Source of the DNA: Maricaulis sp047308265
GTDB taxonomy: Bacteria; Pseudomonadota; Alphaproteobacteria; Caulobacterales; Maricaulaceae
Length of the DNA: 64,000 bases
Assembly: GCF_047308265.1 (NCBI RefSeq)
Contig: NZ_JBKQWY010000001.1
Span: 372,001 to 436,000, forward strand
Direction of reading: 5' to 3'
Shown: one piece after another, positions 14,859-24,325 of the stretch
Position numbering within the stretch: position 1 is the stretch's first letter
Layout of the letters: each line of letters starts with the position of its first letter
The notes under the pieces: model-generated
Told to the model about the DNA's origin: nothing
Seen by the model: the letters and a program-made list of their open reading frames with translations, nothing else
Database searches by the model: none
Translations under genes and position numbers: made by a program

Positions 14859-16844
14859 CTAGCCGGAATTGGCCATGTGGTAGAGCCATTGCAGGTGCCG
14901 CTGATAGTCGCGCAGGAATTCCCGGATTAACTGGATCTTGGTGTAGCCATAGATATCGGCCTGACGGCTGCCATCGCTCAGAACAATCTCCGCCTGGGCG
15001 TATTCGTCCTCGCCTTCTGCCTCCGTGTCGTCTTCGACATCGTCTGTCTCCGGCGCGGCAAAGTGAGCCTCGTCATAGAAGCGACGCTCCACGGCAAAGA
15101 GGAAGGGGTGGTCGCCATGATCAATGGTCAGCGCGACACGGCCTTTTCGGCTCTCCAGTTCGACAGCATAACCCTGTTGCCGGATTTCTTCCGCGACCTC
15201 CAGCAACGCGTCTTTTGCGGTGGAGGCGATATAGGCATTGACCTCCTTGCGGGTCGGCTGGGCAAACATCAGTTTTAACCGGGTGCGCCAGGGCACGGCG
15301 GCGCCTTCCACGGGCAATTGCGCGGCCGTCTTGTGACCTGCGCGTTTGGCGGTCTCGGCGGTCCAGGCACGGACCAGACCGATCATGGCCAGGAAGATGA
15401 CCACCGTGAAGGGAAGCGCGGCGGCGATTGTGGCAGACTGCAACGCCGCTAGGCCGCCAACTGCCAGAAGGGCGGCGGCTACCACACCCTCGAGAACCGC
15501 CCAGAAAAACCGCTGGGACACGGGCGGATTGAGATTGCCGCCGGAGGCTATGGTGGATTTGACCAGGGATCCTGAGTCTGACGAGGTAACAAAGAAGGTC
15601 GTGACCAGAATGATGGCGAGGACAGACGTGATCCCCGACAGCGGCAGGGTGTCCAGGAAGGCAAACAGAGCCAGTTCGCTGTTACCGTTGGCAACGGCAT
15701 CGACCATGGGCTGAGCCATATCCATCAGGGCCAGGCGCAGCGCGGTATCGCCATACACCGTCATCCAGAAAAAAGTGAACAATGTCGGGCCGAACAGAGC
15801 ACCGAGAATGAATTCGCGAATGGTGCGGCCGCGGGAAATCCGGGCGATGAACATGCCCACAAACGGAGACCAGGAAATCCACCACCCCCAGTAAAATAGG
15901 GTCCAGTCGCCGACCCATTGACCATCGCCATAGGCATCAAGATTGAAGGTGAGGCTGGCCAGCTGGTCGATGTATTCGCCAATATTCTGAATGTAGGCAG
16001 AGATAATGAACAGTGTCGGCCCGGCGATCAGCACGAAGACCATCAGGCCGATGGCCAGAACAAGGTTCAGTTCGCTCAAACGCTTGATACCTGCATCCAG
16101 CCCGGCGATGACTGAGATCGTGGCAAAGGCCGTGATGATCGCGATGAGGACCAGCTGAACCGTGATCGAGATCTCCAGTCCGAACAGGTCATTCAGACCG
16201 GCATTGATCTGTGTGACGCCATATCCCAGCGAAGACGCGACACCGAAGAGTGTGCCCAGGATCGCGATCACATCCACGACATGACCGATCGGTCCGTTCA
16301 CCCGATCTCCGATCAGCGGGTAGAGCGCGGAACGAATGCTCAGTGGCAGGCCTTGCCGGTAGGTGAAATAGGCCAGGCTCAATCCGACGACCACATAGAT
16401 CGCCCAGGCATGAACGCCCCAGTGGAAGAAGGTCAGGATCATGGATTGCTGGGCGGCTTCCAGCGTTCCGGCGTCCACCATGCCGGCTTCAGCGCCGGGC
16501 GGGTTGAGAAAATGTGTGACGGGTTCGGCCACGCCAAAGAACATCAGCCCGATACCCATGCCGGCGGAAAAGAGCATGGCAAACCAGGGCCAGAAGCCAT
16601 ATTCCGGTTCGCTGTCGTCCGGGCCGAGCCGGATCCGGCCCCAGTCGGAGAAGGCCACGAGCAACATGCCCACGAGGAATGTTCCCACCCCGACCGTGTA
16701 GAACCAGCCCACCGTATCGGTGATGCCGACGCGGATCTGGGTGAACAGGGCTTCGGCCTGGTCTCCCGCGGCAACGGCATAGCCCACGCCAAGCGCGACC
16801 AGTATCGCGGCAGGATAGAATACAGCGGGTTCAAAACGTTTCAT
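14859..16844 (-). CDS. BCCT-family betaine/choline transporter with cytosolic C-terminal domain
   Basis: 661 residues, twelve predicted transmembrane helices in residues 1-500. Family motifs are clear: SAGMGIGLMFFGVAEPVTHF (the glycine-rich substrate/Na+ region, about 92-111) and YWGWWISWSPFVGMFIARISRG (the Trp box plus amphipathic helix, about 318-339). The last 150 residues are a soluble tail (ELESRKGRVALTIDHGDHPF to the end RDYQRHLQWLYHMANSG) like that of long BetT-type members, where the tail senses osmotic stress. It should import choline, glycine betaine or a similar quaternary amine. It starts 4 bases after the TPR-sulfotransferase stop, so it is translated from the same mRNA. Confidence 0.9.
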   Translation of the reverse strand: MKRFEPAVFYPAAILVALGVGYAVAAGDQAEALFTQIRVGITDTVGWFYTVGVGTFLVGMLLVAFSDWGRIRLGPDDSEPEYGFWPWFAMLFSAGMGIGLMFFGVAEPVTHFLNPPGAEAGMVDAGTLEAAQQSMILTFFHWGVHAWAIYVVVGLSLAYFTYRQGLPLSIRSALYPLIGDRVNGPIGHVVDVIAILGTLFGVASSLGYGVTQINAGLNDLFGLEISITVQLVLIAIITAFATISVIAGLDAGIKRLSELNLVLAIGLMVFVLIAGPTLFIISAYIQNIGEYIDQLASLTFNLDAYGDGQWVGDWTLFYWGWWISWSPFVGMFIARISRGRTIREFILGALFGPTLFTFFWMTVYGDTALRLALMDMAQPMVDAVANGNSELALFAFLDTLPLSGITSVLAIILVTTFFVTSSDSGSLVKSTIASGGNLNPPVSQRFFWAVLEGVVAAALLAVGGLAALQSATIAAALPFTVVIFLAMIGLVRAWTAETAKRAGHKTAAQLPVEGAAVPWRTRLKLMFAQPTRKEVNAYIASTAKDALLEVAEEIRQQGYAVELESRKGRVALTIDHGDHPFLFAVERRFYDEAHFAAPETDDVEDDTEAEGEDEYAQAEIVLSDGSRQADIYGYTKIQLIREFLRDYQRHLQWLYHMANSG

Positions 16845-16848
16845 GGGA

Positions 16849-18846
16849 TCAGGTCCTGTACGCGGTCAGGCTCTCACCGAGCGCATGTTTGAGGGGCTCA
16901 AGGTGAGGCTCGAAATGGCGCCATTGCTCGACGCCGGAGGTGAAAATGGGCTGGCGGACCTGTTCCGAGCTGGCTGTGCGCACAGCCCGGTCGGTCTGGT
17001 GAAAATCAAGGCAGGCGTCTTCAAAGGGCAGGCCACAGAAGTCGAGCAGGCGTCGCACCTGGCTGTCGAGATCCGCCACGACGTCTTCGTAGTGAACACG
17101 CAGGATCTCGCCGGGCAGGACGCTGTCCCAGTGCGCCATCAACGCGACATATCCGCGGTAATAGCGCCCGATCTCGTCCAGCCCGTAGGTAAACTCCTGG
17201 CCTTCGGCGAATAATTGTTTGAACCCGGAGAAACAGCAGGCCATGGGTTCGCGCCGTGCATCGATGATCTTGGCGTTGGGCAAGATGGATTTGATCAATC
17301 CGATATGCCGGAAGTTATTGGGCATTTTGTCGGTAAAAAACGGTGCGCCGGCGCGATGAATGCGGGTGCTTTCGATATACGCCTCACCAAATGACCGCTT
17401 CTGTTCGGCGGTCAGCTCGCCCAGAATCCGCGGATATCGGTCCCGATCCGAAAGTTTGGAGCGGCCGCGCAGGGTGTGGGCGAGCGAGAGAATATTGGGC
17501 AATTCCAGCGTACCATCCACCTGGCTGTGAGAGGCGAGGATCTGCTCCAGCAGGGTGGATCCGGCTCGGGGCAGGCCCACGATGAAGATCGGGTCCGGGG
17601 ATGGACAACCTTCTGCGGTCCGATGAGCGAGAATCTCAGCTGTGACATGGCGTTTCTGGGCCTCGAACTCGGCGTCCATCTGCTCCGACGTGTATCGGGT
17701 CTGGACCTGTTTCAGGCGATTGCCGGTCTCATAGTGTTCGAAGGCCGCATCATACTGCCCCATGTCCTCGAAGGCCTTGGCGAGGGCAAAATGAATATGG
17801 ATCCGGTCCGCATACGGAAGGGCCGGGGTGGCCGCAGCCTGGCGCATGGCCTCAGCATCGTCCGCGTCCAGCTTGACGGTTTTCAGATTGGCCAGGCCAT
17901 ACCAGGCATCGCCATGGGTGGGGCTGGCCGACAGCGCCTGGCGATAGGCCTGAACGGCGTCCTCCTGCCGGCCCATTGTCTTGAGCGCATGGCCCCGGGA
18001 TGTCTGGACCCGAAAGTCCTGGGGATGGGCGGCGAGGATCTCGTCAAACAGGGTCAGGGCATCATCATAGTGGCCGGCCTGCATGTTTTCGATGGCGAGA
18101 TGTGATTTGAAGAGCGGGTTGTCGGGCTCGCGTGCGTGAAGTGTGCGGGCCTGTTTGAGAGCCAAGGCGAATTTCTGGCGCTTGCGCAAAACCTGGATGT
18201 AATCCAGCTGGAGCTGGACATTCTCAGGCTCGAACGCAATCGCACTTTCCAGCAGGAATTCCGCGTCTTCAAGAATGCCCAGCTGAACACCGATCTCGGC
18301 CAGCAATCGCATGGCTTCGACATGTTTGGGGTTTTTCTGCAAGAAGGCCCGGCACAGGGTTTCTGCCTTGAGCAGCTTACCCTCGGCAAGCAGGTTGGTG
18401 ACGGCCAGAACGGGTTGGGGCAGGGCCTTGAGCCGCTGGGCCTGGGCCCGGGCATGCTCGGCCTCTGTCGTGCGGCCCGACGCCTCATAGAGTGAGGCCA
18501 GTTCCAGCCAGCTGCTGATCAGGGCCGGATTGAAACGGCAGGCCCGTTCAAACGCGGCGAGCGCCAGATCAGGCTGTCCCTGATCGCGCCGCAGATAGGC
18601 CTCTTCCTGGTGTGCCCGGCCAAATTCCGGGGCGCTCTCCTTCAACCGCTCCAGAGCCCGGTTTGCACTGTCGAAATCGCGTTCGTAGCGACCACAGACG
18701 GCCAGGGCGTAAAGGGAATCAATATGGTCGGGGTATTCGTCGAGGATGGGGGCCAGTGTTTCGCGCGCTTCGGCAAAACGACCGGACATCAGGGCTTTTT
18801 GGGCCTCTCCCACCGTGCGGGCGATGATGTCTTCGGAAAGTGCCAA
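16849..18846 (-). CDS. TPR-repeat sulfotransferase
   Basis: 665 residues. Residues 10-400 are tandem TPR helices (for example DSLYALAVCGRYERDFDSANRAL; PDLALAAFERACRFNPAL; EDAVQAYRQALSASPTHGDAW). Residues 420-665 form a sulfotransferase domain: FIVGLPRAGSTLLEQILASH (PAPS 5'-phosphosulfate loop, about 423), then NAKIIDARREPMACCFSGF (3'-phosphate site). This fusion is common in alphaproteobacteria; the TPR part probably docks a protein or glycan acceptor. The gene begins with TTG (18844-18846): no ATG is in frame nearby and CAGGAG lies six bases upstream, so TTG is taken as the true start. It is first in a two-gene unit with the BCCT transporter. Confidence 0.9.
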   Translation of the reverse strand: MALSEDIIARTVGEAQKALMSGRFAEARETLAPILDEYPDHIDSLYALAVCGRYERDFDSANRALERLKESAPEFGRAHQEEAYLRRDQGQPDLALAAFERACRFNPALISSWLELASLYEASGRTTEAEHARAQAQRLKALPQPVLAVTNLLAEGKLLKAETLCRAFLQKNPKHVEAMRLLAEIGVQLGILEDAEFLLESAIAFEPENVQLQLDYIQVLRKRQKFALALKQARTLHAREPDNPLFKSHLAIENMQAGHYDDALTLFDEILAAHPQDFRVQTSRGHALKTMGRQEDAVQAYRQALSASPTHGDAWYGLANLKTVKLDADDAEAMRQAAATPALPYADRIHIHFALAKAFEDMGQYDAAFEHYETGNRLKQVQTRYTSEQMDAEFEAQKRHVTAEILAHRTAEGCPSPDPIFIVGLPRAGSTLLEQILASHSQVDGTLELPNILSLAHTLRGRSKLSDRDRYPRILGELTAEQKRSFGEAYIESTRIHRAGAPFFTDKMPNNFRHIGLIKSILPNAKIIDARREPMACCFSGFKQLFAEGQEFTYGLDEIGRYYRGYVALMAHWDSVLPGEILRVHYEDVVADLDSQVRRLLDFCGLPFEDACLDFHQTDRAVRTASSEQVRQPIFTSGVEQWRHFEPHLEPLKHALGESLTAYRT

Positions 18847-18868
18847 ATGCGGCTCCTGACAAACGCAA

Positions 18869-18900
18869 AAGGGAAGCGCATATCATGATGCGCTTCCCTT
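18869..18900 (-). terminator. Rho-independent terminator of the TonB-receptor gene
   Basis: A perfect 13-bp stem (AAGGGAAGCGCAT / ATGCGCTTCCCTT) with a 6-base loop lies 26 bases after the receptor stop codon; read on the minus strand it is followed by a T run (CCCTTTTGCG). It separates the receptor from the TPR-sulfotransferase gene. Confidence 0.85.
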
Positions 18901-18925
18901 AGAGGTCTAAGCTAAACGAATGGAC

Positions 18926-21511
18926 TTAAAAGTCCACGCCGACCCGGACACCCCAGGTGCGCGGGCGGGCGATCGTGACCCGTTCACGGTCGTTGACAAA
19001 GTTATTGCTCAGCTCGGCGCGTTCGTCCGAGAGATTGTTGACGAAGAGCTCGACGCGCCAATCGTCCTCGGACACACCGGCGGAGAAATGAGCCATGGTG
19101 TAGCCGTCGATCGAGACCTTGTTGATCTCGATGACATCGCTGTAGCTGTCATCCGAATAGACGATTTGCGGCTGGACGTGCGCCAGCCAGCCATTGGACA
19201 GATCCCACTCATAACGAGCCCGGACATTGGCCTGGAAGCCCGGCGCAAAGGCCAGGTCGGATCCTTCGACCACATCATTTGTCGGGGTCAGAACCTCGGT
19301 GATTTCGGTGTCCAGGATGGAGAAGGCGCCCGACACGGTCAGGCCCCGTACTTCAGCCGGTGCCCAGGTCACATCACCTTCAATACCGCGGATTTCCGCA
19401 TTGGCGGCGTTGTCCGAGAAGAAGAGATTGGTGATCGAGGGGTCGAAGATCGTGGTCTGGAGGTTCTCGATCTCGACGAAGAAGGCCGAGCCGTTGAAGC
19501 GCAGCGTGTTGTCGAAGAGGTCGGTTTTCCAGCCCAGCTCATAGTTTTTCACATCATCGGTGTCGAGCGCGAACGGGACGGTGAAGCCGTTCGGACCCGC
19601 AGCACCGCCCGGACGGTTGAGCAATCCGGGACGGAAGCCTTCCGAATAGGTGGCGTAGAACAGCGTCGTGTCTGTCGGGCGCCAGGTGCCGGTCACCTTG
19701 GTGATAATGCCATCGGTGCGGGCAGCATCCGGAGCAGACAGCGCCGCAGCGGCTTGCGCCGGAATGCCGGGCGTATTCGGGTCGGTGTAGGTGATGTGCG
19801 TGGAGGTGTCACAGGAACCGCGGAAGGTGATCGCGCCATCGCCGTTGTAAAGGTCGGAAATGTCGGTTCCAAACCCGTTGGCATCGGCCTGGAAACCGTT
19901 ACAGAAAGACGCGTTCGCGCTGCCTTCCAGATCCACCTCGATATCATACCAGCGGGCACCGACAGTGATGGAGAAGCTGTCGGTCAGATCATAGGAGAAC
20001 TCACCGAAGACGCCGGTCTGTTCGTCTGTGCGCAGCACGTCATTGCGGAAAATCACACCGGCCGGGAACGGGCCATCATCCGAGCGATAGCCCGTGGTGA
20101 ACGGAAAGTTCGGGGAGAATCCGGTCTGGCCAAACAGCACCGCATTGACGGAGCCGGGATAGGTGAAGTCATTACGCTCGGCGAGTTCAAGATTGGAGTA
20201 GAACGCTCCCACCGTGGCGCGCCAGCGATTGTCGTCTGGCGTGTTGACGCGGAATTCATGGGTTTCAACGGTGGTTTCCGTGAAGCTGTCCACGAACAGG
20301 TTCGGTGCCTGACACGTGCCTGCCGGAGCCGCGGCGCCCGGATAGGTGACGGAGCCGTCACAGATGTAATAGGGCAGATATTGGCCGACGAAGAGATAGT
20401 CGGTGTAATCCACGCGCTGATCCGTTTCGCGGTCGGTGTAGGCACCGGTATAGACAACGTCCAGCATGCCGAGGCGACCTTCCAGCGTCCAGGCCGTGTT
20501 GGTGAACTCGTCATTCAGCTCGTCGCGCTCGTACCGTTGGATCTCCAGATCGTCCAGATTGGGGTCCTGGAAGAAGACGCCCTCGGTCTCCATCTTCTGG
20601 CGAGTATGGCTGACTAGAAGCGACCAGTCGGCATTGAACTCATACAGGCCGCTGATGCGGAAGCCGTTATAGGAGGTGTCGTTGAAGTCCTCTTCCACCA
20701 GTGCCGCATTGTCGGCCTCGAGGAAGGTGACGCCCGTAAGATCAGCCGTCGACTGGAAACCGGCGCGGTTGGCATTTACGGCGACGCCATTGGCGCGCAC
20801 GGTGCCTTCCGGACGAAAACGGGCCGACTCTGTGAGGTCGATCGTGCCAGCCACATTGTCGATGTAACCGCCCTGATTGTCGGAATACACGACACCGCGC
20901 AGGGCGAAATTGTCAGCGACAGGCAGGTTGAGCACGGCCTCGACCTTGTTGCTCATTTCACCGCCTTCGGTGAATGAGGTGCCGAAATTCGCAGACCCTT
21001 CATAAACGCCCAGAACCGGACGATTAGTGATCAGGCGGACCGTGCCGGCCTGGGAGCTGGAACCGAACAGCGTGCCTTGCGGACCGGGCAGGACTTCGAT
21101 GCGCTGCAGGTCAGCGGCATAGACGTCGAGATTTCGGCCCGGCTGGGCCAGCGGTTGTTCGTCGAGATAGAAGGCCACATTCGGTGCCAGACCGGCCACA
21201 CCCGATGTGGTCAGGTTCGGCGTAGTGGATGCCAGACCGCGGATATAGATGGTATTTTGACCCGGTCCGGAGCCCCCGGCGGTCACACCCGGCAATTGCT
21301 GCAGATAGTCGGTAAAGACATCGACCCGCAATTCTTCCAGCGTGCTTTCCGGCATGGCGTTCACGGCAACCGGAATATCCTGCGCGGATTGTTCGCGCTT
21401 GGTGGCGGTTACGGTGATCTGCTCGATCTGGGCTGCGGCCATGCCGGTCCCGATCAGCGAAATGGATGCAGCGGTGAGAATGGTAGACGCGAGTACGCGT
21501 TGTTTGAACAT
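18926..21511 (-). CDS. TonB-dependent outer-membrane receptor
   Basis: 861 residues. The signal peptide is MFKQRVLASTILTAASISLI, with cleavage after GMAAAQ. The TonB box region is EQITVTATKREQSAQDIPVA (about 30-49), then the plug domain (TDYLQQLPGVTAGGSGPGQN; RIEVLPGPQGTLFGSSSQAG). The remainder is the 22-strand beta-barrel, ending in GVRVGVDF with terminal Phe required for outer-membrane assembly. The ITVTATKREQ type is usual for receptors of polyphenols, glycans or siderophores in sphingomonads and caulobacters; the substrate cannot be told. Upstream lies a divergent MarR gene, which may regulate it. A strong terminator follows at 18869-18900. Confidence 0.92.
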   Translation of the reverse strand: MFKQRVLASTILTAASISLIGTGMAAAQIEQITVTATKREQSAQDIPVAVNAMPESTLEELRVDVFTDYLQQLPGVTAGGSGPGQNTIYIRGLASTTPNLTTSGVAGLAPNVAFYLDEQPLAQPGRNLDVYAADLQRIEVLPGPQGTLFGSSSQAGTVRLITNRPVLGVYEGSANFGTSFTEGGEMSNKVEAVLNLPVADNFALRGVVYSDNQGGYIDNVAGTIDLTESARFRPEGTVRANGVAVNANRAGFQSTADLTGVTFLEADNAALVEEDFNDTSYNGFRISGLYEFNADWSLLVSHTRQKMETEGVFFQDPNLDDLEIQRYERDELNDEFTNTAWTLEGRLGMLDVVYTGAYTDRETDQRVDYTDYLFVGQYLPYYICDGSVTYPGAAAPAGTCQAPNLFVDSFTETTVETHEFRVNTPDDNRWRATVGAFYSNLELAERNDFTYPGSVNAVLFGQTGFSPNFPFTTGYRSDDGPFPAGVIFRNDVLRTDEQTGVFGEFSYDLTDSFSITVGARWYDIEVDLEGSANASFCNGFQADANGFGTDISDLYNGDGAITFRGSCDTSTHITYTDPNTPGIPAQAAAALSAPDAARTDGIITKVTGTWRPTDTTLFYATYSEGFRPGLLNRPGGAAGPNGFTVPFALDTDDVKNYELGWKTDLFDNTLRFNGSAFFVEIENLQTTIFDPSITNLFFSDNAANAEIRGIEGDVTWAPAEVRGLTVSGAFSILDTEITEVLTPTNDVVEGSDLAFAPGFQANVRARYEWDLSNGWLAHVQPQIVYSDDSYSDVIEINKVSIDGYTMAHFSAGVSEDDWRVELFVNNLSDERAELSNNFVNDRERVTIARPRTWGVRVGVDF

Positions 21512-21800
21512 GATGGTGTGTGTCCCTATCGATCACATTGTTTGAGCCGGGGTCTATGTCAGCTGCGGCAGTTTGGCCAGTTCCTTTGAAGACTAAAAAT
21601 AGATGTCTAAGGGATTTGCGTGGCTTGGCGCTTGGCAAAGGATATATTAAACAGCACTTTGCAGCATTTGTTGCTGAAAGAGCACATGTTTTGCCATCGT
21701 TCACGAAGCAGTTGCGTGCAGGCCCTGGTCCAAAATAATTTGAGTTCGAACCATGTGTGGGGAACCACCCAGACTTGCGTTTTTGCGATTCTTCACCGAA

Positions 21801-22295
21801 ATGATGGCCATGACTGATCATGACGACATCCTGATCGCGCTGCGCCGCATCACGCGGGCGATTGACCTGCAATCGAAGAAACTGGTGAAGAAGGTCGGCT
21901 TGACCGCACCCCAGCTCGTGGTGGTGCAGGCCTTGCGACGGGAAGGCCAGATGTCGCCCTCCGCTCTGGCCAAGACCGTGTCTCTGAGCCAGGCGACGGT
22001 CACCACAATTCTTGACCGCCTGGTGCGACAGGGGCTGGTCACCCGCGACAGGTCGCCCAATGACAAGCGGGTCGTTCTGGCCTGCCTGACCGACGAGGGG
22101 CGTCAGCGCGCCCTGGCCGCTCCCGAGCTGTTGCAGGCGGGATTTCTGCGTGAATTCCGCAAGCTTCAGGATTGGGAACGGGCCATGCTGGTGGCCTCTC
22201 TTCAGCGCATCGCCGAAATGATGGATGCAGATGATATCGACGCGTCCCCGATCCTGGAGACCGGGGATCTGGATCAGACCTGCGTCGAGAAGTAG
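21801..22295 (+). CDS. MarR-family transcriptional regulator
   Basis: About 164 residues. A winged helix-turn-helix of MarR type is clear: VGLTAPQLVVVQALRREGQ, MSPSALAKTVSLSQATVTTI (recognition helix) and LDRLVRQGLVTRDRSPNDKR with the wing DKRVVLACLTDEGR. N- and C-terminal helices form the dimer interface. The start is uncertain: ATG at 21753, 21801, 21804 and 21810 are all in frame and none has a good ribosome-binding site; 21801-21810 gives the usual family length. It is divergent from the TonB-receptor gene across about 290 bp in which I see no other gene, so that receptor is the likely target. Its stop is three bases from the stop of the convergent csaA gene. Confidence 0.88.
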   Translation: MMAMTDHDDILIALRRITRAIDLQSKKLVKKVGLTAPQLVVVQALRREGQMSPSALAKTVSLSQATVTTILDRLVRQGLVTRDRSPNDKRVVLACLTDEGRQRALAAPELLQAGFLREFRKLQDWERAMLVASLQRIAEMMDADDIDASPILETGDLDQTCVEK

Positions 22296-22298
22296 GGC

Positions 22299-22670
22299 TC
22301 AGGCGAGGCGGGCGCCATTGGGGGCGTCCTGATCCGGTCTTGCGAGCACAATCTCTCCGCTCTCATCGGGAAAACCCAGGACCAGGACTTCGGACCGCAC
22401 CGGGCCGATCTGTCGGGGCGGGAAATTGACGACAGCCATCACCCGTGTGCCGATCAGCGATTGAGGGGTGTAGTGTGTGGTGATCTGCGCCGCGCTGCGC
22501 TTGATGCCCACACCCTCGCCAAAATCGATGCGGAGCTTGTAGGCGGGATTGCGAGCCTCGGGAAATACCTCTGCCTCAACAATGGTCCCCAGACGCATAT
22601 CCACCTTGAGGAAGTCGTCAAAGCTGATCGTGTCTACCGGCCCGGATTTCGGATCATGTGTCAGGTGCAT
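22299..22670 (-). CDS. csaA: CsaA-type tRNA-binding/chaperone protein
   Basis: 123 residues, a single OB-fold tRNA-binding domain as in CsaA/YgjH: FDDFLKVDMRLGTIVEAEVF, ARNPAYKLRIDFGEG, KRSAAQITTHYTP, MAVVNFPPRQIGP and a final VLARPDQDAPNGARL. CsaA is a homodimeric cytosolic chaperone linked to protein export in Bacillus and binds tRNA in vitro. Length and motif order match the family fully. AAGGA lies eight bases before ATG. The gene is convergent with MarR and stands alone. Confidence 0.92.
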   Translation of the reverse strand: MHLTHDPKSGPVDTISFDDFLKVDMRLGTIVEAEVFPEARNPAYKLRIDFGEGVGIKRSAAQITTHYTPQSLIGTRVMAVVNFPPRQIGPVRSEVLVLGFPDESGEIVLARPDQDAPNGARLA

Positions 22671-22813
22671 GAGGACGTCCTTTCATGATGTGTCGATGCG
22701 GGCATACCGTCTGCAGACGCAAGGGCAAACCCGGACCCGCTTCCCGATTCTTCTTTCGGTCCAAGTCGAAACCTGAATAAGATCAGGCAAAGACAAAAAC
22801 CTAGGGGAGAAAC

Positions 22814-24166
22814 ATGGTCGAGTCACATGAGGGTGAAAGCCCGCCTGCCAATGCCGGAATCCAGCCTTTAGCCGAGGGCCCGCGACGGTATGCCCTTGGC
22901 ATGTTGCTGGTGATCTATGTGTTCAATTTTCTTGATCGCCAGGTGGTCAATATCCTGGCCGAGCCGATCAAGCTCGATCTCGGTCTCGCAGACTGGCAAT
23001 TGGGCATGCTGACAGGGCTGGCCTTTGCGCTGTTCTACACGGTGCTGGGATTACCGATCGCCCGGATGGCCGAGCGCGCCGATCGAGTCAAGATCATTTC
23101 CGTCGCCGTGGGTGTGTGGAGTGCCTGTACACTGGCCTGTGGGCTGGCCGGCAATTTCATCCAGCTCCTGCTGGCCCGCATTGGTGTGGGTGTGGGTGAG
23201 GCCGGGTGTACCCCGCCCGCGCACTCCCTGATTTCCGACTATACGCCGGCTGAAAAACGAGCCTCCGCGATTGCCTTTTACTCGATGGGTATCCCGCTGG
23301 GTTCCCTGGCCGGTATGGCGCTGGGCGGCATGATTGCCGACAGTTTTGGCTGGCGTGCGGCCTTTTTTGTAGCGGGAGCTCCCGGTGTGCTGCTGGCACT
23401 GCTCGCCTGGTTCACCCTGCCCGAGCCCAGGCGCTCAGCGGCAGCCATTGCCCCCGCTGACCAGCCTCAGCTTGCGGATGCGATGAAGGAGCTGTTTCGC
23501 AAACCGGCTTTCTTCTTTATGGCGATTGCCGCCGCAATCTCCGCCATGGTGGCCTATGGGCATATTGCCTTTTATGGATCTTTCTACCTGCGCAATCATG
23601 GTGAAGGCCTGCAAGGCCTCGCGGATGTCGTGAATGGAAGCCTCGGTACACAGTTTGGCGCCATTGGGTTTGTCGGTCTGGTGCTGGGATTGTTGATTGG
23701 CGTGTTCGGCGCGATTGGCACTTATCTGGGCGGACAATTTGCGGATCGCTGGGTGGCCCAGGATGCGCGCGCCTTTGCGGCAATCCCGGCGTTCGCCCTG
23801 GTTCTGGGTGTCGTGCCGTTTCTTGTCGCCATGCTGGCCGGTTCAACTGTCGTGTCCCTGGTCGCCCTGGCCTTCGTCACACTATTGAACTCGGTGTGGT
23901 ATGGGCCGGTGTTTGCCTGTGCCCAGAGCCTGGTCAAACCGCGCACACGTGCCACGGCATCAGCGTTGATCCTGTTCATCATCAACCTGATCGGACTGGG
24001 AGCCGGCCCTGTCGCCGCCGGCCTGATCAGCGATGCCTTTGCTGTGGAACACGGGGTGGCCGAAGGATTGCGCCTGTCCTTGATCACGATCGGATTGATC
24101 GGCCTTTTGGCCCTCCCGGCCTTCTACATGGCGTCACGCACGCTTCGGGACGAAGTGGAGACCTAG
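22814..24166 (+). CDS. MFS transporter, spinster-like
   Basis: 450 residues, twelve transmembrane helices. The N-terminal half has the Spinster-type pattern FNFLDRQVVNILAEPIKLDL (residues 37-56), then GLAFALFYTVLGLPIARMAE with the MFS motif A analogue (MAERADRVK) and a long GVGVGEAGCTPPAHSLISDY in helix 4-5. Members export or import lipids, sugars or aromatic acids; the substrate is not predictable from sequence. The start has a perfect ribosome-binding site (GGGGAGAAAC-ATG). It is monocistronic and followed by hairpins at 24179-24228. Confidence 0.88.
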   Translation: MVESHEGESPPANAGIQPLAEGPRRYALGMLLVIYVFNFLDRQVVNILAEPIKLDLGLADWQLGMLTGLAFALFYTVLGLPIARMAERADRVKIISVAVGVWSACTLACGLAGNFIQLLLARIGVGVGEAGCTPPAHSLISDYTPAEKRASAIAFYSMGIPLGSLAGMALGGMIADSFGWRAAFFVAGAPGVLLALLAWFTLPEPRRSAAAIAPADQPQLADAMKELFRKPAFFFMAIAAAISAMVAYGHIAFYGSFYLRNHGEGLQGLADVVNGSLGTQFGAIGFVGLVLGLLIGVFGAIGTYLGGQFADRWVAQDARAFAAIPAFALVLGVVPFLVAMLAGSTVVSLVALAFVTLLNSVWYGPVFACAQSLVKPRTRATASALILFIINLIGLGAGPVAAGLISDAFAVEHGVAEGLRLSLITIGLIGLLALPAFYMASRTLRDEVET

Positions 24167-24178
24167 ACCGCGTCGTGT

Positions 24179-24228
24179 GGGGCGCATTGTGCGCCCCGCC
24201 GTCATCGATCCAGTAAATCCATGACGGC
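24179..24228 (+). terminator. Double hairpin after the MFS gene
   Basis: GGGGCGCA-TTG-TGCGCCCC (24179-24197) is a perfect 8-bp stem starting 12 bases after the MFS stop. It is followed at once by GCCGTCAT ... ATGACGGC (24198-24228). Neither has a clear T tract, so termination is probable but not certain. Confidence 0.55.
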
Positions 24229-24277
24229 GTGGCGAGTCTCACTTGCCAGCCGTGAGGGTCACCTTTAGGTTTTTAAA

Positions 24278-24292
24278 CGACGTTTTACGTCG
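24278..24292. promoter_or_regulatory. Palindrome upstream of the MoxR operon
   Basis: CGACGT-TTT-ACGTCG lies 33 bases before the first gene of the MoxR-type operon. It may be a protein-binding site or hairpin in the leader; no partner regulator is identified. Confidence 0.35.
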
Positions 24293-24325
24293 GGGGTCGT
24301 GCTTTCACACCGGAGTGTGTTTTCC

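Noticed and set aside
18920..20617. 565-codon open frame on the plus strand
   Set aside because: It lies wholly antisense to the TonB receptor gene, has no domain and no ribosome-binding site; G+C-rich coding DNA often leaves such frames open.
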